Of a stretch of 64,000 bases of DNA, positions 23,405-35,022 are shown one piece after another. Location: positions 1-64,000 of the forward strand of contig NZ_CP047023.1 of the NCBI RefSeq assembly GCF_009796765.1, in the 5' to 3' direction. Positions within the stretch are counted from its first letter, which is position 1. Each line of letters starts with the position of its first letter. Source of the DNA: Paraglaciecola sp. L3A3 (GTDB taxonomy: Bacteria > Pseudomonadota > Gammaproteobacteria > Enterobacterales > Alteromonadaceae). The notes beneath the pieces were generated by a model that worked only from the letters and a program-made list of their open reading frames with translations, was not told the origin of the DNA and ran no database searches. The position numbers were made by a program, and so were the translations under genes.

Positions 23405-24349
23405 TCATCGTAAAATTTCACCTTGAGCAAACCAATCTGCGCGGCCATTTAAAACATCAGCAACGGCTATAGGTTTTTTCCCCGGTAGTTGTAATGTTTT
23501 TAGTAATAATTGATTCGTTCCAGTCGCAACTAAGATGCCAGCCTTATCAGCCTTGATAACTTGCCCGCATGGAATATTTTCTTGACTTTTTTCAACAACT
23601 TCAGCTGAATATACTTTTACATTAGTATCTTGAACGTTAAAAAAAGCGACCGGCCAAGGGTTAAAAGAACGAATGTTCCTTTCAATTTGATAGGCATCTA
23701 ATTGCCAATCTATTTTCGCTTCTTCTTTAGATAATTTATGGGCATAAGAGGCTAACGTTTCATCTTGTACCTCAGCTTGTAGCTGAGGTAACTGTTCTAT
23801 GGTATCTATTAAAGCTTGTGGGCCTATTACAGATAATTTTTGATATAAGGTAGCACTGGTATCGTCAGGTTCAATTGGCAAGGCATGTTTTAACAACATA
23901 GCACCTGTATCTAGTCCTTGATCCATTTGCATTATGGTTACACCCGTCTCTTTATCGCCAGCCCAAATAGAGCGTTGAATAGGAGCCGCTCCACGCCATT
24001 TAGGTAATAAAGAACCATGCACATTTAGACAACCCAACTTAGGTGTTTCAAGCACTGCTTTGGGTAATATAAGCCCATATGCAACGACTATCATTATGTC
24101 AGCTTGTAATGCCGCTAGTTCTTGCAGAGCTTCTGGCGTTTTTAATGATTCAGGTTGATAAACCGCAATCTCGTGTTCGACAGCCAATTGTTTCACTGCA
24201 CTGGCTTGCAGTTTTTTTCCACGGCCAGCAGGGCGGTCTGGTTGGCTGTATACTGCAACTACTTCATGTTCAGAATCAATTAACGCTTGTAAATGCAAAG
24301 CTGCAAATTCAGGCGTGCCTGCAAAAATGACTTTTAACCGTGTGCTCAA
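23405..24349 (-). CDS. fmt: Methionyl-tRNA formyltransferase
   Basis: Fmt formylates initiator Met-tRNA using 10-formyltetrahydrofolate. It has 314 residues. The catalytic domain has [15 protein letters not shown] at the N-terminus, the [17 protein letters not shown] signature with catalytic Asn and His, and [14 protein letters not shown]. An OB-like tRNA-binding domain forms the C-terminus. It follows def by 7 bp, the usual def-fmt pair. Confidence 0.97.
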   Translation of the reverse strand: MSTRLKVIFAGTPEFAALHLQALIDSEHEVVAVYSQPDRPAGRGKKLQASAVKQLAVEHEIAVYQPESLKTPEALQELAALQADIMIVVAYGLILPKAVLETPKLGCLNVHGSLLPKWRGAAPIQRSIWAGDKETGVTIMQMDQGLDTGAMLLKHALPIEPDDTSATLYQKLSVIGPQALIDTIEQLPQLQAEVQDETLASYAHKLSKEEAKIDWQLDAYQIERNIRSFNPWPVAFFNVQDTNVKVYSAEVVEKSQENIPCGQVIKADKAGILVATGTNQLLLKTLQLPGKKPIAVADVLNGRADWFAQGEILR

Positions 24350-24356
24350 TTTAAAA

Positions 24357-24866
24357 TTACCCTTTGGCCGCTAACTTAGCTTCTTTCTCAAGTTTCTTTT
24401 TGATCCGTTGGCGTTTTAATGGTGATAGATAATCAACAAATAACTTACCTTTTAAATGATCGAGTTCATGTTGAATACAAATGGCCAATAAGCCTTCTGC
24501 ATCCATAGTAAAACTTTCACCCTTCTTATCGAGTGCAGTAACAGTGATTTTTTCAGCTCGTTCAACCTGAGCAAAGTTATTTGGCACTGACAGACAACCT
24601 TCTTCACTTATGGTTTTACCATCCATATGGGTGATTTCTGGGTTAATAAATACCAGCGAATTATCTTGTTCTTCCGATACATCCATCACCACAACTTGTT
24701 TATGAACATTGATTTGGGTGGCGGCTAGTCCTATGCCATTTTCTTCACGCATAGTTTCGAACATATCGTTCACTAAGGTCGTTATTGCACTATCTATTTT
24801 GTCTACTTTTTTTGCGACTGTGCGTAATCTCTCATCAGGAAAACGCAAAACATCTAATATTGCCAT
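24357..24866 (-). CDS. def: Peptide deformylase
   Basis: This Fe2+ enzyme removes the N-formyl group from new proteins. The ATG at 24866 gives 169 residues, the E. coli length, with N-terminus [15 protein letters not shown]; a TTG four codons upstream is the only longer option. All three motifs are intact: [15 protein letters not shown] (metal Cys) and HELDHLKG (metal His and catalytic Glu). It is the first gene of the def-fmt-rsmB-trkA unit and is divergent from the LysM-dprA unit. Confidence 0.97.
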   Translation of the reverse strand: MAILDVLRFPDERLRTVAKKVDKIDSAITTLVNDMFETMREENGIGLAATQINVHKQVVVMDVSEEQDNSLVFINPEITHMDGKTISEEGCLSVPNNFAQVERAEKITVTALDKKGESFTMDAEGLLAICIQHELDHLKGKLFVDYLSPLKRQRIKKKLEKEAKLAAKG

Positions 24867-25081
24867 TCTATTATTCAACTATAATGAGCCACATAAATAG
24901 TGACTCTGAAACCGATTAAACCAATAGCGACATTAGGTAACTAAGTATCCATTTGTATTGGTCTGTGTATTATTTGCTATACGATCAAATAGATTAAGCT
25001 ATTTAAACCATTTCAGCATGGGCTATTCTAGCTTAAATGGATCGAAAACATAACAGTGACTGCATCAAGGTGTATTAAACA

Positions 25082-26158
25082 ATGATGATTAAAAGATTAG
25101 TTAAGCTACTCGCAATTGCGTTTTTATTGCCGCTTGTTTCATTTGCCGACGTATTAAACATAAAAGATTCAGCTCCTCAAGTCTACGTAGTAAAAAAGGG
25201 AGACACCTTATGGGACATTTCAAATATGTATTTGTCAAAACCCTGGTTGTGGCCTGAGTTATGGAGAACTAATGTACATATATCAAATCCTCATCTAATT
25301 TACCCAGGAGATGAGTTGCGTTTAACCAAGAATAATCAGGGGGATATAGTCCTTGATTTGGTTCGAGATGAAGCTAAAGTACGAATGAAACTGTCTCCTG
25401 AAGGGCAAAAAAAAATTAAACAAGCGCAGGCTATTCCTGCTTTACCTTGGTCAGTTATTAGCCCTTACATCACAAATGAAATGATAATGTCTGCAGATTC
25501 ATATGAAAAAAATCCTTATGTGTTGGGTAATCACGAAGGGGCTGTGCGTTATGAAACAGATAATTTAGTTTTAGGTAAATCAATAGACAAACCTAAAGGT
25601 GATTACCAGATTATTAGAGCGCAAAATGAGTTATACGACATGCAAGGTAAGCTGATTGGTTTGCAGGTTAGACATCTAGCTAAAGCTCAGCCAATCAAAA
25701 GTGAGCTAAAGAAAGAAAACTTACTTAAAATCAACCAAGCAGTTCTAGAAATTAAGCGTGGCGACAGGATCATTCCTTATAAAAACTTAAACATAGGTGA
25801 TATTACTCTTCAAGCTGCGGAACAACAAAATGGTTATATTATTGGTGATTTAGAACAACATAACCTATTAGGTAAATACAATGTTGTGATATTAGACATT
25901 GGCAGTGACCACCTAGACGCGGGCACGGTTATGGGAATATATAGCCAAGGTCCTAATATTATTGACGGTTATACGCCTAAATACGCCGGCGAAAGTAATG
26001 CCATTCGTAGTGCCTTTAATCGTGGTGACGAAATTGAACAACCAGCAATTAAAGTAGGCGAGGTGTTGGTGTTCAAAACATTTGAGAATGCCAGTTATGC
26101 ACTTATTACTGAGTCAGCTAAAGTTATTAAAAGAGGAATGATAGTCGCTAAACCATGA
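25082..26158 (+). CDS. Secreted LysM peptidoglycan-binding protein
   Basis: This 358-residue protein has a cleavable signal peptide (residues 1-22, ending VSFA) and one LysM domain at about 33-82: VYVVKKGDTLWDISNMYLSKPWLWPELW through NPHLIYPGDELRL. The remaining 270 residues are an uncharacterised domain with no enzyme motif I recognise. Proteins of this architecture regularly precede dprA in gammaproteobacteria. It probably binds peptidoglycan in the periplasm; a start one codon later (25085) is equally possible. Confidence 0.88.
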   Translation: MMIKRLVKLLAIAFLLPLVSFADVLNIKDSAPQVYVVKKGDTLWDISNMYLSKPWLWPELWRTNVHISNPHLIYPGDELRLTKNNQGDIVLDLVRDEAKVRMKLSPEGQKKIKQAQAIPALPWSVISPYITNEMIMSADSYEKNPYVLGNHEGAVRYETDNLVLGKSIDKPKGDYQIIRAQNELYDMQGKLIGLQVRHLAKAQPIKSELKKENLLKINQAVLEIKRGDRIIPYKNLNIGDITLQAAEQQNGYIIGDLEQHNLLGKYNVVILDIGSDHLDAGTVMGIYSQGPNIIDGYTPKYAGESNAIRSAFNRGDEIEQPAIKVGEVLVFKTFENASYALITESAKVIKRGMIVAKP

Positions 26159-26172
26159 GCTAAGGAGAAAAT

Positions 26173-27315
26173 GTGCAACAGGATGTTGAATTTATTGAGG
26201 CTTACCAAGAATCTGATGCTTTATTAGATTGGCTTAAACTGACACAGATACCCAAATTTTCTGTTGCCAGTTTACTTAAGTTGCAAAAAAAACATGGGCT
26301 GACACTTAGTCAATTATTGTTATTACCGGCTAAACAGCTAGAACAATTAGGCTTCAATAGCCAACAAGTGGAAATAATCTGTCGTCCTGACCAAAACCGC
26401 ATAAATACAAGCCTGCAGTGGCTAAAGGCTGCAGCGAATCGTTTTATTTTATATTTCGAGCATACTGATTATCCGCAATTACTCAAACAAATCTCTAGTC
26501 CACCTGCTGTGCTATATGGTTACGGCAACTATAAACATTTAAGTCGTCACCAGTTGGGTATGGTTGGTAGCAGAAACCCAAGTACCCAAGGAAAAGAAAA
26601 TGCTCAGCGATTTGCTCATCAACTTAGCGAGCAAGGCTGGACAGTAACCAGTGGTTTAGCCTTAGGCATAGATGGTTTTTCGCACCAAGGGGCATTATTA
26701 GGTAAACATATTACAGTTGCTATTTTAGGTACCGCTATTGATAAAATGTATCCTAAGCGCCATATAAAGTTAGCTGAAACAATTTTAGCATCCGATGGTG
26801 TGATTATTTCTGAGTTTTCACCGGGTGTGCCCAGTAAACCTGAAAACTTTCCTCGAAGAAATAGAATCATTAGTGGTTTGGCTGTTGGTACTCTTATTGT
26901 TGAAGCCGCGATTAAGAGTGGATCGTTAATTACCGCTAAATATGCTTTAGAGCAAAATAGAGAAGTTTTTGCTGTGCCTGGCAATATTCATAACCCTATG
27001 GCAACTGGCTGTAACTATTTAATTCAACAAGGGGCAAAATTGGTAACCTGTATTGAAGATATAAATGAAGAGTTTAGGTGTGTTAACTTACCTTTTTTGA
27101 ATGCAAAGCAAACAATTGAGCAAAAAAGTTCAGATCAGAGCTTGGCATCAGACAAATTGTTAGATAGTGTAGATTTTGAAGTTACGTCATTAGATCTAGT
27201 GGCGCAACGCAGTGGCATTGCTGTTGAAGATGTAATGTCAAAATTATTAGAGTATGAGTTGTGTGGTTTAGTCAGCGCAGTACCAGGCGGTTACATTAAA
27301 TTGGGGGAAAAATAA
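26173..27315 (+). CDS. dprA: DNA-processing protein DprA
   Basis: DprA binds incoming single-stranded DNA and loads RecA during natural transformation. The start is a GTG at 26173 preceded by AAGGAG; a nearby ATG at 26171 is out of frame. The 380-residue protein has an N-terminal SAM-like region, a central extended Rossmann fold ([75 protein letters not shown]) and a C-terminal winged-helix domain. It lies between the LysM gene and smg. Confidence 0.95.
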   Translation: MQQDVEFIEAYQESDALLDWLKLTQIPKFSVASLLKLQKKHGLTLSQLLLLPAKQLEQLGFNSQQVEIICRPDQNRINTSLQWLKAAANRFILYFEHTDYPQLLKQISSPPAVLYGYGNYKHLSRHQLGMVGSRNPSTQGKENAQRFAHQLSEQGWTVTSGLALGIDGFSHQGALLGKHITVAILGTAIDKMYPKRHIKLAETILASDGVIISEFSPGVPSKPENFPRRNRIISGLAVGTLIVEAAIKSGSLITAKYALEQNREVFAVPGNIHNPMATGCNYLIQQGAKLVTCIEDINEEFRCVNLPFLNAKQTIEQKSSDQSLASDKLLDSVDFEVTSLDLVAQRSGIAVEDVMSKLLEYELCGLVSAVPGGYIKLGEK

Positions 27316-27316
27316 A

Positions 27317-27793
27317 ATGTTCGATATCCTCATGTATTTGTTTGAGAACTTTATTCACAACGAAACGGAAATTCGAGTTGATCAAGACGAATTAACCGAT
27401 GAGCTAATTAGAGCTGGATTTCATCACGATGAAATTTATAAAGCGCTCTCTTGGTTAGAAAAACTTGCGGCTTTGCAAGAAACCGATATAAAACCTTATT
27501 TTGCCAAAGGTCCCACCTCATTTGTCACCCGTATTTATACACAAGACGAAGAAATGCGACTGGATCTTGAATGTCGTGGTTTTTTGATGTTTTTAGAACA
27601 AATTAATGTTTTGGATTCTTCTACTCGAGAAATGGTGGTTGATCGCGTGATGGAAATTGATTCCAAAGAATTTTGTTTAGAAGACATGAAATGGGTAGTC
27701 CTTATGGTCCTATTTAATGTACCTGGTAAAGAGAATGCTTATGCTCAAATGGAAGATTTATTATTTGAAGAGCCTGAAGGGCCACTGCATTAA
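27317..27793 (+). CDS. smg: Smg family protein (DUF494)
   Basis: This 158-residue all-helical acidic protein begins [30 protein letters not shown] and carries the conserved [16 protein letters not shown] core ([17 protein letters not shown]) and [14 protein letters not shown]. It belongs to the Smg family that follows dprA in many gammaproteobacteria. The start lies 1 bp after the dprA stop, so the pair is probably translationally coupled. The function is not established. Confidence 0.93.
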   Translation: MFDILMYLFENFIHNETEIRVDQDELTDELIRAGFHHDEIYKALSWLEKLAALQETDIKPYFAKGPTSFVTRIYTQDEEMRLDLECRGFLMFLEQINVLDSSTREMVVDRVMEIDSKEFCLEDMKWVVLMVLFNVPGKENAYAQMEDLLFEEPEGPLH

Positions 27794-27806
27794 ATGTGTA
27801 AAATAA

Positions 27807-28370
27807 GTGTCTAAAATTGACCATTCATTATTTTCTACCCATGACCAAGCGTCAGAGCAGGCGTTTGGTCCGTGCCCTAAGTGCCAAGCTAAATTAAATA
27901 TTCGTCGCGGTAAATCTGGTGCCTTTATTGGCTGCAGTAATTACCCTGAATGTGATTTTTCCAAACCTCTCCACGAATACGAAAATGCAGATATAAAGGT
28001 GATTGACGGCTCGTCATGCCCTTTGTGTCAATCGTCACTAGTGATCAAAAAAGGGCGATTTGGCTTGTTTATAGGCTGTAGTGATTTTCCTACTTGTCAC
28101 TATATTGAGTCTACTAATAAAGCCGAAGAAACCACTGTTAGTTGCCCTGCTTGTAAAAAGGGCCATCTAAGTAAACGTGCTAACAAATTCGGTAAATCTT
28201 TTTATTCCTGTGATCAGTACCCAAAGTGTAAATACGTTCTGAACTCCCCCCCCGTTACCGCCACTTGTCCTGAATGCCAATGGCCTGTATTGATTAAAAA
28301 AGTCTTGTCAGGGAAAGAGGTTTTACAGTGCCCTCAAAAGTTGTGCGGTTATAAAAAGTCGGTAGAATGA
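27807..28370 (+). CDS. Topoisomerase I-type zinc-ribbon protein (YrdD-like)
   Basis: This 187-residue protein starts at a GTG and contains four successive C4 zinc ribbons like those at the C-terminus of topoisomerase I: CPKCQAKLNIRRGKSGAFIGC, CPLCQSSLVIKKGRFGLFIGC, CPACKKGHLSKRANKFGKSFYSC (first 20 residues typical) and CPECQWPVLIKK. There is no topoisomerase catalytic domain. It matches E. coli YrdD in architecture and position before tsaC. It probably binds nucleic acid; its role is unknown. Confidence 0.9.
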   Translation: MSKIDHSLFSTHDQASEQAFGPCPKCQAKLNIRRGKSGAFIGCSNYPECDFSKPLHEYENADIKVIDGSSCPLCQSSLVIKKGRFGLFIGCSDFPTCHYIESTNKAEETTVSCPACKKGHLSKRANKFGKSFYSCDQYPKCKYVLNSPPVTATCPECQWPVLIKKVLSGKEVLQCPQKLCGYKKSVE

Positions 28371-28439
28371 CCTGCTTTGTTTTTTCTCATATTTACCATT
28401 GCACTTAACTGCGTTTAATCACTAAGACTATTTTATCTA

Positions 28440-29924
<1,485 letters not shown>

Positions 29925-29925
<1 letters not shown>

Positions 29926-30749
29926 TGATCGACAAATATATTGTTTTTGGTAATCCCATTGCGCAAAGTAAGTCTCCGCAGATCCACTCTATGTTCGCAC
30001 AACAAACCGCACAAGTTATTAGTTATGCCCGCCAACTTGCGACCATAGAAAACTTTAAACCATCGCTAGATGAATTGTTTGCAGATCCTAGCGCTAAAGG
30101 TTGTAATGTGACTGCACCTTTTAAAGAGCAAGCCGCCCAATGGGTGGATGAACTTTCTACAGGGGCCCAATTAGCTGGCGCGGTAAATACTATTATTCGC
30201 CAAGCTAACGGTAAATTTTTGGGTGACACTACAGACGGTCCCGGCATAGTCCAAGATTTATTACGTTTAAAAGCCGTTAATCAAGGCGCTCGAATTTTAT
30301 TACTAGGTGCCGGTGGAGCAGCTAGAGGGGCACTACAGTCTTTGTTAGCGTTACAGCCTTCTTTATTGCTGGTGGCCAATCGAACTGAATCAAAAGCGCA
30401 GCAGTTAGCCTCGCTTATACCGCAAAATAATCTTCAAGCTTGTGGTTTTAGTGATTTAGTCGCTCAAACAGAGCCTTTTGACCTGATCATTAATTCCACT
30501 TCAGCCAGTTTGTCTGGTGAATTACCACCTATTGCAGATAATGTCATTGCCAGCTGTGGTTTTGTTTATGACATGAGTTATAGCGACAAACCTACTGTCT
30601 TTCTAAGTCATGCAAAACAACTTGGGGTGACACGTTTTTCTGACGGTTTAGGCATGTTGGTAGGGCAGGCGGCTGAAAGTTTTTATTTGTGGCGAGGTGT
30701 TAGGCCAGAAGTGGAGCCTGTCATTGCAGCGCTAAGAGCCGAACTTTAA
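29925..30749 (+). CDS. aroE: Shikimate 5-dehydrogenase AroE
   Basis: AroE reduces 3-dehydroshikimate to shikimate with NADPH. The GTG at 29925 shares its first G with the hemF TAG stop and has AGGGAG 8 bp upstream. It gives 274 residues (E. coli 272). An upstream in-frame GTG at 29916 is inside that ribosome site and is less likely. Motifs are VFGNPIAQSKSP, CNVTAPFKEQA with the catalytic Lys, DTTDGPG with the catalytic Asp, and the NADP loop LLGAGGAARGALQ. Confidence 0.95.
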
Positions 30750-30769
30750 ACTCTTATTTGGGGATCGCT

Positions 30770-31576
30770 ATGAAAATAAAATTATTCCAAGTGGATGCCT
30801 TTGCTTCTAATGTATTTGAAGGTAATCCTGCGGCAGTTTGTCCATTAGATGAATGGTTAGAGGATGAGCTGTTACAAAAAATAGCTGAAGAAAATAATTT
30901 ATCCGAAACCGCATTTTTCGTGCAATCGAATAACCATATTCACTTACGTTGGTTTACCCCACAAGCTGAGGTAGATCTTTGTGGCCATGCAACACTGGCA
31001 GCGGCACATGTATTGTACCAACACCTAGCATTTATAGAATCAGTTATAAGATTTCAAACTCGCAGTGGTGAATTGTTAGTGGCAAAAAGTAAGCACGGTT
31101 ACACCATGGATTTCCCCATTAACATGCCTATTAATATTGAAGCTCCGTCATTGTTGTTAGCTGGCTTAGGCATAGAGCCGTTAGATATATTAGTAGCTGA
31201 TGACTATCTTGTGGTATTGAATTCTGAACATGATGTAAAAAATATCAGACCTGATTTCAGCAAATGGGCTGAATTAGACAAACGCGGAGTAATTGTCAGT
31301 GCAAAAAGTGAGCAACAAGACTTTGTCAGCCGTTGCTTTTTTCCACGTTTAGGGGTGAACGAAGACCCTGTTACTGGCTCTGCTCATTGCCAACTTGTAC
31401 CTTATTGGGCCAAACAATTAGGCAAAACCACATTACTGGCTCGGCAAATATCTGCACGCAGCGGTTTGGTCAATTGTGAGTTATTAAAAGATAGAGTGTT
31501 ACTAACCGGCCATGCTGTGGACTACATGCAAGGCGTAATTAATCTACCTAACCTGAGTGGAGATAGCTTGAAGTAA
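30770..31576 (+). CDS. PhzF family isomerase/epimerase
   Basis: PhzF-fold proteins isomerise or epimerise small acids; only the phenazine enzyme has a well-known substrate, so this one is unassigned. The ATG at 30770 has GGGGA upstream and gives 268 residues. Two similar halves of the diaminopimelate-epimerase fold are seen. FQVDAFASNVFEGNPAAVC, the catalytic Glu in NNLSETAFF, LRWFTPQAEVDLCGHATLA and NEDPVTGSAHC are the family hallmarks. No phenazine genes are nearby. Confidence 0.9.
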   Translation: MKIKLFQVDAFASNVFEGNPAAVCPLDEWLEDELLQKIAEENNLSETAFFVQSNNHIHLRWFTPQAEVDLCGHATLAAAHVLYQHLAFIESVIRFQTRSGELLVAKSKHGYTMDFPINMPINIEAPSLLLAGLGIEPLDILVADDYLVVLNSEHDVKNIRPDFSKWAELDKRGVIVSAKSEQQDFVSRCFFPRLGVNEDPVTGSAHCQLVPYWAKQLGKTTLLARQISARSGLVNCELLKDRVLLTGHAVDYMQGVINLPNLSGDSLK

Positions 31577-31947
31577 CAAGCAAAGCTAAGACAAAAGCGT
31601 TTTACCACAGAGGGCACAGAGCTCACAGAGCTCACAGAGGAAAACAGAATATTGCAGACTAAGCAGCATGGGGCAGAAAAAGCAGTTTAAAAGCGGGGAT
31701 AAGGAGATAGTGAATAAAAAGGCAGAAATAAAAGCGTTTTACCGCAGAGGGCACAGAGCTCACAGAGGAAAAGGCTTGGTTTAACTTAACCAAACTTGAC
31801 ATAGGTCTATGTGCCAATTTCGATCATCCCGTGCTTTTTGATAGCCACTTCGCCTTAACGCCCAAAGCGGACCAAACGCATTACAGTCTCGGACGGCGAA
31901 AATGAGCGAAATATTCAATTAGCTAAAGTTCTTTTAACCACCTTTCA
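31577..31947. repeat. Intergenic stretch with CACAGAG-type direct repeats
   Basis: Two copies of a segment of about 43-52 bp, at 31593-31644 and 31730-31772, share AAAAGCGTTTTACC(A/G)CAGAGG and GCACAGAGCTCACAGAGG. The first copy contains an extra tandem CTCACAGAG. No gene is seen. The motif CGCCCAAAGCGG at 31859-31870 recurs at 33180-33191 in the next gap. The repeat type is scattered in many gammaproteobacterial genomes. Confidence 0.65.
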
Positions 31948-32940
31948 TTAAATTAAGCTGGTTTTTAACCATGATATTATTTCTTGTGTCATTTCTTTAC
32001 GATGTTTAACTAAGCCATGATTGTCGTTGGGGTATATGACTAATTTGTGAGGATGATTTCTTCCCTTTAATTGTGATGCTAACGATTTAGATTGCTCCAC
32101 ATTTACTCTTTTATCTTTATCTCCATGAATTAGTAAAATAGACATCTTTGTGGGAATTTTATCTAACCACATACTTACAGATCTTGACTTCAACTCAGTC
32201 GATCTATTTTCATCAAAGTTTGGCACCCTAGCTTTATACACATTCTCCATGCTAGGTCGCCATACAAGTGCTTTTTCAACGTCACTATTTCCCGCTATAG
32301 CAACGATAGTCTTTAAAGATGGAATTGATTGAGAGGCGATATAAGATTGCATAACACCTCTGCTCCAGCCAACCATGCCTAAATTATCAGTATCCGCATC
32401 TGGTATGTCTTTAGCTATTTCAATGAGTTTAAGAACATCATTAATATCAGTTCCACCAAATTCATCATGTCCATTATTAGATATAGAACGAGAACTAGAT
32501 CCTCGATATTGACTTCCAATAACGACAAATCCTTTCAAAGCAATATCTGAAATTAATTGTAGTTTTTGGCCAAAAGCAACATAACCGAATCCAGCATTGC
32601 CGCCTCTATTATATATCACTACAGGCAACTTTTTATTAGATGCGTTACGAGGTTTTAAATAATAACCTTCAACTATATATCCATCGACTTCATACCTGAA
32701 ATTGTTGCAAACTAGCGAAGCTTTAATTGTATTGAACCGTTGTTTTGTAAATGTTTTATTAAACAGTTCCTTATTAAAATTTTTCTTTTTGGATTCGAGA
32801 AAGTTCCCCCAATTTCCATGAGTTTCAAAAGGACCACTAAAGCAAGTTTTTACATTTTTTATTAAGGTGGATTTCTCAGCAAATGCAGTTAATGATTGAA
32901 AGCATAGAATTATGGATAAAACGAGAATATATATATGCAA
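31948..32940 (-). CDS. Exported alpha/beta hydrolase (prolyl-oligopeptidase-like)
   Basis: This is a serine hydrolase of unknown substrate, resembling the catalytic domain of acyl-peptidase/dienelactone-hydrolase proteins. I chose the TTG at 32940 because AAGGAA lies 6 bp upstream and the product then starts directly with a signal peptide (HIYILVLSIILCF to SLTAFA). That gives 330 residues; the frame runs 16 codons further up. The triad is visible: nucleophile in GWSRG, Asp in IHGDKDKRV and His in NDNHGLVKH. The oxyanion region is IYNRGGNAGFG. It is single-gene, flanked by repeat-bearing gaps on both sides, as in accessory DNA. Confidence 0.82.
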   Translation of the reverse strand: MHIYILVLSIILCFQSLTAFAEKSTLIKNVKTCFSGPFETHGNWGNFLESKKKNFNKELFNKTFTKQRFNTIKASLVCNNFRYEVDGYIVEGYYLKPRNASNKKLPVVIYNRGGNAGFGYVAFGQKLQLISDIALKGFVVIGSQYRGSSSRSISNNGHDEFGGTDINDVLKLIEIAKDIPDADTDNLGMVGWSRGVMQSYIASQSIPSLKTIVAIAGNSDVEKALVWRPSMENVYKARVPNFDENRSTELKSRSVSMWLDKIPTKMSILLIHGDKDKRVNVEQSKSLASQLKGRNHPHKLVIYPNDNHGLVKHRKEMTQEIISWLKTSLI

Positions 32941-33273
32941 TGTAGTTTCCTTAGTTGGTTTTTGACTTCCTGTTTTTACTTGGAGCAAACATTAAGTTTT
33001 TTCTGTTTAAATAGCAATAATGACAAACTTCACCGTAAGGTTTAACTATCGACGCTCTGGTTTGGGCACACAACTGCCTGGCAGATAACTCCTACTTAAC
33101 GACTAAAAATGGCACAGATTTTCCTTTCAAGCTTAAGCCTGACTTTCGTCAATACGGGCCTAGATTCACAACTGCTTCACGCCCAAAGCGGGCTAAATAG
33201 TTTAATGGGTTGAACGGTAAATTTGGTGACAAATGACACATTTCAGGGAGTTTGAACCACAGTTTTTTCCTTA
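32941..33273. other. Gene-free gap upstream of the hydrolase
   Basis: No frame resembles a protein. The stretch shares the 12-mer CGCCCAAAGCGG with the gap at 31577-31947, and looks like old, decayed intergenic DNA. Confidence 0.45.
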
Positions 33274-33855
33274 TTATTTCCAACACTCAACATAAATTGT
33301 AAATACTAAATTACCAATAGACCCAACAGCAATGAAAGCTGCAGCGAAAAGTGCTCTACGTGCTGTCCGAGCTGATGAAATACTGGCTTTAGAGGTGCGT
33401 TCTGAAATAAGTGTTTGCTGGTCATTTCTCTTTTCTTGATCTTCATGCTCAAAAAGGCGCAAAACAACATCTAATCCTTTTGACGATAACTTGTAATGGT
33501 ATGCTGAATACTCAGTGCCATCACTAGTTTCCGGTTTTTTTTCTTCAATATCTACAAGGCCTAAGTTAGCGGCCCTATCTAAAGTCAAATGCAATTTATG
33601 GTAAACCCTTTTTAAATAGGCGACTTCGTCCTGATTATCTTTAACATCAATATTAAAATATTCCAGAAATAACAAAGGTTTGTATATAAAAAGCTGATGC
33701 ACAACAGCATCTTGTTTTATCGTCTTTAAAATAAGATCATTCATATCATGCTGAGGAACAATAACATCCCCCATATTGAATAACGCCTTGATAGCCAATT
33801 TCCAAGGGTAATCCTTTCCTGTAGGGTTAATTATGTTAAAAATTCCGTTACTCAC
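33274..33855 (-). CDS. Hypothetical protein with a C-terminal membrane anchor
   Basis: I do not recognise this 193-residue protein. The likely start is the GTG at 33855, with GGGGAG 7 bp upstream. The first 120 residues look like a winged-helix-type fold (YLKRVYHKLHLTLDRAANLG, then a charged wing and YHYKLSSKGLDVVLRLF). A Ser/Thr/Arg-rich linker follows, and one membrane helix (ALFAAAFIAVGSIGNLVFTIYV) ends the protein. A cytoplasmic domain with a C-terminal membrane tail could suit a small sensor or a phage/defence-type accessory protein, but nothing shows this. It stops 38 bp short of a repeat element. Confidence 0.6.
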   Translation of the reverse strand: MSNGIFNIINPTGKDYPWKLAIKALFNMGDVIVPQHDMNDLILKTIKQDAVVHQLFIYKPLLFLEYFNIDVKDNQDEVAYLKRVYHKLHLTLDRAANLGLVDIEEKKPETSDGTEYSAYHYKLSSKGLDVVLRLFEHEDQEKRNDQQTLISERTSKASISSARTARRALFAAAFIAVGSIGNLVFTIYVECWK

Positions 33856-33892
33856 CAAAAGCTCCCCTATAACTATGCCGCTACATAAGAAA

Positions 33893-34105
33893 AGTTATCT
33901 AGACACCAAAAGTAATAAAATACCCAATAAGTACTTAATCAACAAGCAAAAAACATGGGAGTAATTTTTCACTTATGGCTCTAAAACCTGGAATTAAAGC
34001 CGATTTGTGTATTTATAGGAGGAAGGTGACCTAAATCTGTGACTAGACTCAAATTGAGGACAGGCATTTCAATTACTTTATAAATAAGGGTGTCCTAAAT
34101 AACTC
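33893..34105. repeat. 212-bp paired element, copy 1
   Basis: This stretch is about 90% identical to 44402-44613. It starts AGTTATCTAGACACC and ends GTGTCCTAAATAACTC, so its ends are inverted repeats of about 16 bp (GAGTTAT-Y-TAGACACC type). There is no coding potential. The pair looks like a non-autonomous transposon (MITE) or the ends of one larger element. Confidence 0.75.
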
Positions 34106-34155
34106 CTTTAGAGTGCTATTATCCGGACAAGTAGTTGAGGCATTCGTTATTATTC

Positions 34156-34317
34156 CTACATAAACCCAAATAACTTAGGTAAGTATTCACTTATTGCTGG
34201 AATATAGGTGACTAACAGTAGTGCGATAAACATAGCGATATAAAGAGGTATCAATGAGTGAAATTTGAGATTTACGTGACTGTGGAATAACAGACCATCC
34301 TTGGTGATTTGAATGCC
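34156..34317 (-). pseudogene. Remnant of a membrane permease C-terminus (TRAP DctM-like)
   Basis: On the minus strand about 53 codons remain, ending at a TAG (34156-34158). The tail IPLYIAMFIALLLVTYIPA and ISEYLPKLFGFM looks like the last helix and end of a TRAP-transporter large subunit. A stop lies directly upstream (34318-34320) and the rest of the gene is missing. TRAP systems import sugar acids and similar anions. The call is tentative. Confidence 0.42.
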
Positions 34318-34389
34318 TTAAAGTTTAGAACATATAAGTCTTTTTGCCATTTTTTGTGATGGGTGTCAGGGTAACGTTTTCTTTATTCT

Positions 34390-34515
34390 ATCGTCGAAAC
34401 CGCTAAGGCAAATGGACTGACGCCATTCAACTATGTCGTGCACTTGCTAACAGAGCTGAGTATGCCTGAGCCTGACATTGAATTGCTACTGCCATGGAAT
34501 GTTAAGTTAAACTAG
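34390..34515 (+). pseudogene. IS66 family transposase TnpC, C-terminal remnant
   Basis: Forty-one codons read IVETAKANGLTPFNYVVHLL and TELSMPEPDIELLLPWNVKLN, then stop. This is the conserved C-terminus of IS66 TnpC (VETAKANGLEP...LLPWN). It is followed by CACCGGACGGTTAC, as at the 3' end of intact IS66 elements. Everything upstream is lost. Confidence 0.75.
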
Positions 34516-34734
34516 ATGGGATCACCGGACGGTTACATACTGAAGGCTATTTCAGGAAGTCGTACTTTCATCATTTTGCTGTACCCACTAATGACACTCG
34601 CTCATAATCGATGAAATACGTATTAAGCTACTCACAGATTTGGCAGGGGTAATATATGGTCATTATTTAGGTATGGTATACTTGAATTGTGACTGGCTGA
34701 CATTGTAAATATCCGTTATTCAATCCAAATTAAT

Positions 34735-34883
34735 AGTCTTTACCTAGCCACCCATAATAAGGTTCAATAATATTTTGAGTCTAACCCAAATATTTAATAT
34801 CGGTTTTCAGTCTTTACCTAGCCACCCATAATAAGGTTTCAATAATATTTTGAGTCTAACCCAAATATTTAATATCGATTTTC
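34735..34883. repeat. Tandem 74/75-bp repeat containing two REP-like units
   Basis: Two nearly identical units (34735-34808 and 34809-34883) differ by an extra T and one G/A change. Each starts AGTCTTTACCTAGCCACCC. The 22-mer from TTTACC to ATAATAA, at 34739-34760 and 34813-34834, recurs inverted at 36065-36086 on the other side of the RAYT gene, as expected for REP target sequences. Confidence 0.75.
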
Positions 34884-35022
34884 AGCGTGATAATGGCTTG
34901 GATTGATTGAAATATGGAGGCGGAAGGTTAGTTTCAGTCTATTTGGTGGAAATAATAGGAATTTAGCGGTGTTGTGGGCACAACTGTTCCTTATCGGTGA
35001 TAAGTTAACTGCTATATTGAGA

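Noticed and set aside
27351..27359. DnaA box TTATTCACA inside smg
   Set aside because: It is a single consensus match within a coding region, about what chance predicts for 64 kb.
34735..34883. CRISPR-like repeats
   Set aside because: There are only two adjacent 74/75-bp units without spacers and no cas genes; the REP interpretation fits better.
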